From Candidatus Sericytochromatia bacterium (GTDB lineage: Bacteria; Cyanobacteriota; Sericytochromatia; UBA7694): DNA of 64,000 nt. This document shows, piece after piece, positions 58,484-64,000 of the stretch. Each line of letters starts with the position of its first letter. The first letter of the stretch is position 1. The translations under genes were made by a program, and so were the position numbers. Below the pieces are notes generated by a model that ran no database searches, was not told the origin of the DNA, and saw only the letters and a list, made by a program, of their open reading frames with translations. The DNA is taken from positions 193,619 through 257,618 of the forward strand of contig JADMKE010000005.1 of assembly GCA_018780035.1 (NCBI GenBank), in the 5' to 3' direction.

Positions 58484-59350
58484 TCAGGATTTGCCCAGAT
58501 CACGGAAATTATCCCGTGAATTCCTGCTCAAAAGGGCAAAGCCCAATAGACCCACCCCACCGACACTCAAAAAGGGGATCACCGAGGCCAAAATGGGGGC
58601 CAGTCGACCCTCTGATCCCAGAATATGAACCCAAGCATAGACCAAATACCAACCCAAAACCGGCAAAATTGTGCCAATCGAGAGCAGTTTTAACCAAAAA
58701 AAGCGCCAATTGCGCTGCAACAGGCGGGCGCTCAAAAGCCCCCAAAAGGCAAAGGCCAAAGCAGCAAAAGGCAAGCTGAATTTATTGTAAAAATCGAGCC
58801 AATCCCTTGGGCTGGGAGCCCCCGTTTCAGGGGCCACGGGCCGGTGCAAATGCCCCCAGGCCTCAGCGGCAGACATCTGGCGAATATCCTGTTGGGGCTT
58901 AAATATCATATCGTCTGTGCGGCCTTCCATCATCAGCGCTTGCAGCTGTTTAACAGTGGCTTGGTTGGCCGCTGGCACAATGTTTTCTTGCACAAACAAG
59001 AGCAACGCGCTCAAAAACAGCCCCAAAGTCAGGCTCAGGACCAAGAGGCGGCGGGCCGAGAAGCGATGGATCTGCTCCCATTTTTTGAGCAAAAACACCA
59101 AGGGCCAGAGCAAAAGCAGGGGGCCAGAGACGACAAAAATGGCAGGTAAATTCGATCCGAGCAATTGCAGTCCCTGCTTGAGAGGTTGCCGAGAAGAGCC
59201 CAGCAATTCCCAGAAAATAAACAGGGCATTGCCCAACATCAAAAGCAAAAAACAACCAAACAAAGACAGCGCAGGCAACCAAGCCGCTCGCAGCAAAAGC
59301 TGAAGATCAGAAATGGGCGCGGACAATTGATCTGGGGATGAATCTGACAT
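58484..59350 (-). CDS. Short LptF/LptG-family permease-like membrane protein
   Basis: A 288-residue membrane protein with an arrangement like LptF/LptG (YjgP/YjgQ), the permeases that extract lipopolysaccharide from the inner membrane. The N-terminal helices ('LLRAAWLPALSLFGCFLLL', 'LPAIFVVSGPLLLLWPLVF') are followed by 'SARRLLVLSLTLGLFLSALL' and 'ENIVPAANQATVKQLQA', where the family has a conserved 'vvP-x-aN' block, and a C-terminal set after 'DFYNKFSLPFAALAFAFWG'. It is about 70 residues shorter than usual because the periplasmic jellyroll domain is nearly missing. So an LPS role is uncertain; it may be a reduced paralogue. Confidence 0.6.
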   Translation of the reverse strand: MSDSSPDQLSAPISDLQLLLRAAWLPALSLFGCFLLLMLGNALFIFWELLGSSRQPLKQGLQLLGSNLPAIFVVSGPLLLLWPLVFLLKKWEQIHRFSARRLLVLSLTLGLFLSALLLFVQENIVPAANQATVKQLQALMMEGRTDDMIFKPQQDIRQMSAAEAWGHLHRPVAPETGAPSPRDWLDFYNKFSLPFAALAFAFWGLLSARLLQRNWRFFWLKLLSIGTILPVLGWYLVYAWVHILGSEGRLAPILASVIPFLSVGGVGLLGFALLSRNSRDNFRDLGKS

Positions 59351-59361
59351 AGAGCTGGCGT

Positions 59362-59823
59362 TTAACGGCGGTACGTGCCAAGGTATTCAGCCTGGCCCAA
59401 AAGCACCGATTGCATGGCCTGCTCCAATTGGGCCGCCGGAATACCCGCTGCCAGCTTGAGGGCCCGAGAAAGCGCATAGAGCCTAAAAAAATAGCGGTGC
59501 TCACGGCCTTTGGGCGGCGCGGGGCCATCGTAGCCCAGGGTACGGTAGCTATTGCTGCCTTGCACGCTGCCGCTGAATTCGCGCAAACGGGGAAAGCGCT
59601 CGGGCAACTCGGTCCAAGTCGCTGACACATTAAACAAGACCCAGTGAATCCAGGTGCCACCAGGGGCATCGGGATCGGAACAGATCAGCGCCAAAGACTG
59701 GGTGTCGGAGGGCAGATTCTTCCAAGCCAAAGGTGGTGAAACATTGGCCCCATCGCGGGTAAAGTCTTTGGGCATCGCTGCACCTGATGCAAAAGCGGGT
59801 GAATAAATTTGAAAATCTGGCAT
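59362..59823 (-). CDS. YbhB/YbcL family (PEBP, Raf-kinase-inhibitor-like) protein
   Basis: A 153-residue PEBP-fold protein. 'MPDFQIYSPAFASGAAMPKD' then 'SPPLAWKNLP', the ligand-site 'CSDPDAPGGTWIHWVLFN' and 'GYDGPAPPKGREHRYFFRLY' are the family signatures, including the D-P-D-x-P and G-x-x-R/P-P motifs that bind anionic ligands. Bacterial members are small cytosolic or periplasmic proteins of unclear function; no signal peptide is present here. It lies 11 bases upstream of the permease-like gene and shares its strand. Confidence 0.92.
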   Translation of the reverse strand: MPDFQIYSPAFASGAAMPKDFTRDGANVSPPLAWKNLPSDTQSLALICSDPDAPGGTWIHWVLFNVSATWTELPERFPRLREFSGSVQGSNSYRTLGYDGPAPPKGREHRYFFRLYALSRALKLAAGIPAAQLEQAMQSVLLGQAEYLGTYRR

Positions 59824-60053
59824 GAACTTAGTTTAACACACCGCTGAGAGCAGCATTTTTAGACTGGCCTGTCTGGAAAAATTAAAACTCTAAATTTCAA
59901 AAGCTTGCAATGTTTCCGATGAACTAACTATCTTAATGTTACAAAGATCGCTATTCAAAATTAAAATTTGAAACGAGGAAATTAAGCTGAGCAAGGAGTT
60001 ACTTAAACAGGTCATTCATTTATGAATACCCTGTAGAACAGAATTGTTTTTAT

Positions 60054-60082
60054 TTGATTCAGAGAGGAAAATAGGCTATAAT
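60054..60082 (+). promoter_or_regulatory. Sigma70-type promoter of the caspase/TPR operon
   Basis: TTGATT (60054-60059), an exact 17-base spacer and a perfect TATAAT (60077-60082). It lies 34 bases before the ATG at 60117, so the transcript has a leader of roughly 25-30 bases with AGGTGAT as ribosome-binding site. Confidence 0.75.
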
Positions 60083-60116
60083 TTTGAGGGTTTTCCAATT
60101 TAAAATCAGGTGATGT

Positions 60117-60551
60117 ATGCTCAAAAAAAGCTTCGTCCTCGTGTCTTTATTTGCAGTTCTCCTTTTCTATACTCAATCTCCTGTATTTGCCAATTTTAAT
60201 CAGGCGCAAACACCTGTATTTCGGCTAGAAACAAACCCTCAACTGGAATCTTTTTCTCAGGAAAATGAATTGTCTCTGATAGGATTTCAAATGAAAGAGG
60301 ATGTCTTAGGGCAATCTCTTTCAACAGGCAAATCAGCTACTCAAGCGGCTTTTTTGTCCATATTTCCCGGAGGAGGACAATTCTATAACGGAGATATCCT
60401 TTGGGGTATAGTTTTTTTAGTAAGCAGTATTGGTTTAATAATTATAGATAATTTTGTACCCTATGTCGGTTTAGCTGGTTTTCCTGGAATGGCTATTGTA
60501 AGTGCTATTCATGCAGGACTGACAACACAAGAACAAATCATTATTCAGTAG
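60117..60551 (+). CDS. Small exported membrane protein
   Basis: A 144-residue protein with a signal peptide (about 1-25, cleavage after 'VFA') and a C-terminal membrane pair. 'ATQAAFLSIFPGGGQFYNGD' followed by 'GIVFLVSSIGLIIIDNF' resembles the 'PGxGQxYxG' motif of DUF5683/TM2-like proteins. Function unknown. It is the first gene of the AT-rich operon and precedes the caspase gene by 10 bases. AGGTGAT precedes the ATG. Confidence 0.75.
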   Translation: MLKKSFVLVSLFAVLLFYTQSPVFANFNQAQTPVFRLETNPQLESFSQENELSLIGFQMKEDVLGQSLSTGKSATQAAFLSIFPGGGQFYNGDILWGIVFLVSSIGLIIIDNFVPYVGLAGFPGMAIVSAIHAGLTTQEQIIIQ

Positions 60552-60561
60552 GAATAAAAAC

Positions 60562-61974
60562 ATGGCTAAATGGGCTCGTTATACAAGTGCATTCATCTTA
60601 TTTCTACAACTGAGTACAGGCTGTGCCTCATTGTTACAACAAGGCGTAAATAAACATCAATCAGGGGATTTGGAAGGGGCTCAACAACTTTACCAAGAAG
60701 CACTCAAAACGACACCGAATGATGCTGCTATTTTCAATAATTTGGCCATTCTCCATATGCAAAAACAACAATATCGTAAAGCTATTGAGGCTTACCAAAA
60801 GGCTCTCTCTTTGGCTCCTAACGAAAAACAATACCAGTTAAATATAAAAGAAGCCTATAAACGGATAACAAAAGCCTCTTCAGATTCCGATCTGGTAATG
60901 CAAGCCCAAATCTATCTTAAACAAATAGAAAATCCTTCTCAAGTAGTGGTACTTCCAACCAGTACTCCTCTCCCCCAGCAATCACAACAGCCCCCCTCTA
61001 TTAGCCCAAGTATTCCTCTGCCGTCTCCTGAAGCCCTCCCCCCCCCTATTCAAACACCTACAAAGTCCAACACACAAGATTCTCAGCAAGAGATCTTACA
61101 AGAAATGGCAAAATTACGGAAAGAAGTCCAAGAACTCAAGCAAACCCAAAGCCCCCCCCCTCCTTCTCAAGAAAATGAATTAGATTACTCTCAACTTAAA
61201 GAGCCCGAAAACATCAAATGGGCCCTGGTGATAGGAATCAGTGACTACAACAAAGAAAAAACGGGTTATGGCTCTTTGCCCTATGCTGCACAAGATGCAC
61301 GTAAAGTGTATGACTTTTTAATTAGCCCTGGTGGCGGATTTAAGCGGGATAATGTCCTACTTTTAACAGATCAACAGGCCACTGCGGGGGAAATTCGTAA
61401 GGGAGTTCACAGTTTTTTGCGTCTGAACGCCACTCGGGAAAACGATATTGTGTTTGTTTATTTCAGTGGCCATGGAGAACTCTATAACCGACAAGATGCA
61501 TATATTGTTCCGTATGGGGCAGAACGCTCCGAGATTGTGGCCCAAGGAATTCCGTTGAATGAAATCAATCAGGGAATTAGCCGTTTAGGTTCTCAAAAAG
61601 TGGCCTTTTTTATTGATTCCTGCCACAGTGGTTCGATTGTCCAGGGCGTAAACTCCAGAGGCATTCTTCAAAATATGGCAGGGATCTCCAATAGCTTCCT
61701 CAATTTGGCCTCTAAAGGCCGACTTTTTATGACCGCCAGTGCAGCTGAAGAAGAAGCCTTGGAGGTACAAGACAAAGGAGGGCTTTTTACCCACTATCTA
61801 CTTAAGGGATTGAGTGGTGAAGCAGACAGTTCTCAAGATCAAATTATTTCTGTGAATGAACTGTTTGATTATATTTATCGCAATGTCTATCGGGATGCCT
61901 TAAAACTGAAGAACCAGACCCAGACACCACAAAGAAGCGGCGATCTGTCTGGCGATCTGTTCAGACTGAAATAA
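60562..61974 (+). CDS. TPR-caspase (peptidase C14) lipoprotein
   Basis: A 470-residue lipoprotein: signal peptide with lipobox 'LSTGC' (Cys 21). Two or more TPR units span about 26-110 ('NDAAIFNNLAILHMQKQQYR', 'AIEAYQKALSLAPNEKQ'), then a Pro/Ser/Gln-rich linker and a short coiled coil (about 172-195). The caspase-like domain covers about 215-465: catalytic His 304 in 'VYFSGHGE' and Cys 354 in 'FFIDSCHSG', both intact, with 'WALVIGISDYN' as its first strand. Bacterial caspase homologues cleave after basic or acidic residues, and some act in signalling or cell death. The lipid anchor places the protease at the membrane, probably periplasmic. It is followed by the TPR gene after 6 bases. Confidence 0.92.
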   Translation: MAKWARYTSAFILFLQLSTGCASLLQQGVNKHQSGDLEGAQQLYQEALKTTPNDAAIFNNLAILHMQKQQYRKAIEAYQKALSLAPNEKQYQLNIKEAYKRITKASSDSDLVMQAQIYLKQIENPSQVVVLPTSTPLPQQSQQPPSISPSIPLPSPEALPPPIQTPTKSNTQDSQQEILQEMAKLRKEVQELKQTQSPPPPSQENELDYSQLKEPENIKWALVIGISDYNKEKTGYGSLPYAAQDARKVYDFLISPGGGFKRDNVLLLTDQQATAGEIRKGVHSFLRLNATRENDIVFVYFSGHGELYNRQDAYIVPYGAERSEIVAQGIPLNEINQGISRLGSQKVAFFIDSCHSGSIVQGVNSRGILQNMAGISNSFLNLASKGRLFMTASAAEEEALEVQDKGGLFTHYLLKGLSGEADSSQDQIISVNELFDYIYRNVYRDALKLKNQTQTPQRSGDLSGDLFRLK

Positions 61975-61980
61975 AGAAAC

Positions 61981-63810
61981 ATGCGTAGCCTGTTTGGTCT
62001 TTTGGTTTTGGGCTGGTTTCTTTTAAGTCTGGCTCCTACTCAAGCAGCAGTCAATCAAAGAACCTCCATTGCGGTTTTACCCTTTAAACAAATTGGAATC
62101 CAACCTCAATACGCTTATCTTGCAGAAGCATTGCCTGAAGCCTTGGCTGCCCAATTGCACAAAATCCCCGAATTAAATGTATTGACACGTACCCATGTTC
62201 AAACACTTTTGAAAGAACAGGGTTTTGCTGAGTCTGGCCTTGCGGATACGGTCAATGCCCCCAAAATAGGCAATCTAACAGCTGCAGAATACATTTTAAC
62301 GGGTTCTTATCAGGTACAAAATGAACAAATATTGGTCACACCACAATTGATCAAAACCGAAAGTGGCGGTATAGACTTTGCCGAGCAGATTCAAAGCTCA
62401 GTTGAAGAACCTCTTCGTGTTCAATTAAAGCTGGCTGAAGGAATCACTCAAAAATTAGCCTTGCATCTCAATCCAGAAGTAAAAAAGGCTTTGCAAACAC
62501 AAGCAATTCAAAATACAAACGCCCTCAAGCTTTATCTGGACGGACTTAAAGCACTCGATAAAAGGCAGCTTCAAGAAGCACAATCTTGCTTTTTTAAAGC
62601 CATTGAAATTGAACCTCATTTTGTTGAGGCCCATCAGGGTTACCAAGAAACCCACGAAAAATTGGGTAGCTATGCTCAGACATTGCCTTACTATCAAAAC
62701 TGGATTAAGCAACACCCAGATACTGTAATTCTTTGGAATTATCTTGGCAACGTGTATCAAGCCCGTAAGGAATGGGAACTCGCAGGTCAAGCATATCTGA
62801 AAGTACTTCAAGCCCAGCCAAAGTTTGCATTGGTTTATAATAATTTGGGGGTTTTGGCTCTGCTCAGCAAAAATGACCAATCAGAGGCTGCACATCGTTT
62901 TAACCAAGCAATTGAGAGCAATCCCTTGGAGCCTTTGAGTTATTTCAATTTGGGCAAATTGCTCTTTCAGCAAAAAAAACATTTTGAAGGTCAAAGTTAT
63001 TTTCGCAAGGCATTGCAATTATCTAGTGGGCAATATCTTAAAGATATTCAAGAGGCCCTTTTTGGTGGGGAATTTGCTATTTTTGGGCAGGGGTTGACAC
63101 TGCCCGGTGGTCAAGAAATTGGTGAAGTGCTGATTCAGCGCCAGTCAGAACAGCCCGTTACAGTCTTTCGCATCTACGATGCTTTGGGGGGACTTTCTCC
63201 AATTGAGCGCGCCCATACTGTTGCTGCTCGTCTCAAAACACAGTTATTTGAACTCACCCCTGAAACCATTCAAGTAGGGGAAATGAATCGCGAAGTAGTT
63301 TTGCAAACCTATTCTCATGATCTGATTATTACAATTGGAGCCCAGGCAGCTGAACGGGATAATCTGAGTCGTTCAGAATTGGCCAAACAATGGGGCAAAA
63401 CCTTGGCTTATATGGTTGCTTACCAAGGAATGAACTATCGAACCCGTGGAGCAAATGCCGAACCACCCGAAATAAAACTCTTGCACGAAGGAGATACTCT
63501 TTATAGCAAAGGCCTATTTCAGCAGGCGCTAGCAGCCTATCGTAAGGCTACACAGATTCGTTTCAACCTATATGCCGCCCATTATTGCCAAGGCATGGTT
63601 TTAATGGAATTGGGTAAATATTCTGAAGCTGAAGCTAGCTTTGAAAATATTCTTAAGCAAAAACCTGATTATATTGAAGGCCATGTGGCTCTAGCTGATC
63701 TATATATTAAGACTGCGCAATACGAGTGGGCACATAGATTTCTCAATCGGGCACTAGAATTAAACCCTAACCACTTGAAAGCAAACCAATTATTGAAGGT
63801 ACTCAAGTAG
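61981..63810 (+). CDS. Exported CsgG/FlgO-like and TPR-repeat protein
   Basis: A 609-residue exported protein: signal peptide (about 1-22, cleavage after 'TQA'). Residues about 25-150 ('RTSIAVLPFKQIG', 'ALPEALAAQLHKIPELNVLT', 'TAAEYILTGSYQVQNEQILV') resemble the CsgG/FlgO/TolB-N-like domain that senses or builds outer-membrane assemblies. TPR units follow at about 175-350 ('NALKLYLDGLKALDKRQLQE', 'VILWNYLGNVYQARKEWELA') and again at the C-terminus (about 500-605, 'GDTLYSKGLFQQALAAYRKA'). It lies in an operon with the caspase lipoprotein and ends by overlapping the next start (TAGTG). It is probably a periplasmic scaffold for the protease. Confidence 0.85.
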   Translation: MRSLFGLLVLGWFLLSLAPTQAAVNQRTSIAVLPFKQIGIQPQYAYLAEALPEALAAQLHKIPELNVLTRTHVQTLLKEQGFAESGLADTVNAPKIGNLTAAEYILTGSYQVQNEQILVTPQLIKTESGGIDFAEQIQSSVEEPLRVQLKLAEGITQKLALHLNPEVKKALQTQAIQNTNALKLYLDGLKALDKRQLQEAQSCFFKAIEIEPHFVEAHQGYQETHEKLGSYAQTLPYYQNWIKQHPDTVILWNYLGNVYQARKEWELAGQAYLKVLQAQPKFALVYNNLGVLALLSKNDQSEAAHRFNQAIESNPLEPLSYFNLGKLLFQQKKHFEGQSYFRKALQLSSGQYLKDIQEALFGGEFAIFGQGLTLPGGQEIGEVLIQRQSEQPVTVFRIYDALGGLSPIERAHTVAARLKTQLFELTPETIQVGEMNREVVLQTYSHDLIITIGAQAAERDNLSRSELAKQWGKTLAYMVAYQGMNYRTRGANAEPPEIKLLHEGDTLYSKGLFQQALAAYRKATQIRFNLYAAHYCQGMVLMELGKYSEAEASFENILKQKPDYIEGHVALADLYIKTAQYEWAHRFLNRALELNPNHLKANQLLKVLK

Positions 63811-64000
63811 TGAAATACATTAAAAAAATCATAATGGGTATTGGGATTTTTGCACTTGGTAGTTGTAGAGGGACTTTTGGGCTTTTAGGTCCGAATCCAA
63901 GCCTATCCCCATCAGCATCCCCATCAGCATCCCCATCAGCATCCCCATCGGCATCCCCATCGGCATCCCCATCGGCATCCCTATCGGCATCCCCATCGGC
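63810..64000 (+). CDS. SPSA-repeat lipoprotein, 3' end beyond window
   Basis: A reading frame starts with GTG at 63810, overlapping the last base of the upstream TAG, or with ATG at 63834. It encodes 'MGIGIFALGSC', a lipobox-type signal ('ALGSC'), then about 30 residues in and on an unbroken run of 'SPSA' units to the edge of the window. It belongs to the caspase/TPR operon by overlap. The SPSA run probably is a stalk that holds a downstream domain away from the membrane; that domain lies outside. Open to the end of the window. Confidence 0.7.
   Translation, partial: MKYIKKIIMGIGIFALGSCRGTFGLLGPNPSLSPSASPSASPSASPSASPSASPSASLSASPS
63906..64000. repeat. 12-bp tandem repeats encoding SPSA
   Basis: tccccatcagca is repeated about eight times to the window edge, with two silent variants (tca/tcg) and one Pro-to-Leu change (cta). 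It is in frame with the lipoprotein and likely unstable in length, which could vary the stalk in steps of four residues. Confidence 0.88.

Noticed and set aside
59824..60116. Longest gene-free stretch, examined for RNA genes or small proteins
   Set aside because: Apart from the promoter at 60054-60082 I see only AT-rich sequence with short, stop-rich frames and no tRNA-like fold.
63906..64000. 12-bp repeats at the window edge as a possible CRISPR or assembly artefact
   Set aside because: They have no spacers, are in frame with a lipobox protein and vary mostly silently, which fits a coding stalk.

Overview
The window comes from a Gram-negative bacterium with a genome of roughly balanced base composition. 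I cannot name the species. An outer membrane is indicated by an MlaE/MlaF lipid ABC transporter, an LptF/LptG-type permease, lipoboxes, a DUF2490-type outer-membrane barrel and an Slt-type transglycosylase. rplJ-rplL are followed by tatD and not by rpoB, an order also known in cyanobacteria, so a deep-branching relative of that phylum is possible, but this is only inference.

Layout. 0-5 kb: end of rplJ, rplL, tatD, a DUF475/TerC-like membrane protein, a NupC-type nucleoside transporter and an LCM-type methyltransferase whose first codons form a perfect terminator hairpin. 5-8.3 kb: a HEAT-repeat protein, then two divergent citrate synthases, one fused to a MerR-like DNA-binding domain, around an AT-rich palindromic spacer. 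8.3-16.6 kb: dienelactone hydrolase, lysozyme-like protein, hutH, an mlaEF cluster with two unknown partners, an acyltransferase and a di-haem peroxidase lipoprotein. 16.8-25.8 kb: MBL hydrolase, a secreted unknown, a three-gene operon coupled by ATGA overlaps (LPP20-like, DUF1460, Slt), a tocopherol-cyclase-like plus fatty-acid-hydroxylase pair, and a second LPP20-like gene. 25.9-31.5 kb: biotin carboxylase coupled to a MaeB-type malic enzyme, a TolB-like propeller lipoprotein and a HIT protein.

31.7-49.3 kb is the most unusual part. It is a one-strand run encoding a 405-aa protein, a 2763-aa Gly/Ala-rich repeat protein, a 1566-aa protein with a possible metalloprotease-like module, and three helical proteins, with birA embedded near its end. 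A 465-aa protein made of five hydrophobic repeats (52.6 kb) shares the exact N-terminus MGNISST with the 1566-aa protein, and a 256-aa glycine-rich membrane protein (56.2 kb) looks related in style. I read these as one dispersed, undescribed surface, secretion or effector system. No known secretion machinery is visible to confirm this.

49.3-60 kb holds truB-rbfA, a TsdA-like cytochrome with an outer-membrane barrel, a B12-binding-type radical SAM enzyme, two unknown soluble proteins, the LptF/G-like permease and a PEBP-family protein. 60-64 kb is visibly more AT-rich. It carries an operon with its own good promoter: a small membrane protein, a TPR-caspase lipoprotein, a CsgG/FlgO-like TPR protein, and a lipoprotein with SPSA repeats that runs off the window. 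There are no rRNA or tRNA genes, CRISPR arrays or insertion sequences that I can support. No gene-free stretch exceeds 300 bases; the longest (59824-60116, 293 bases) holds the promoter of the last operon and nothing else I recognise.
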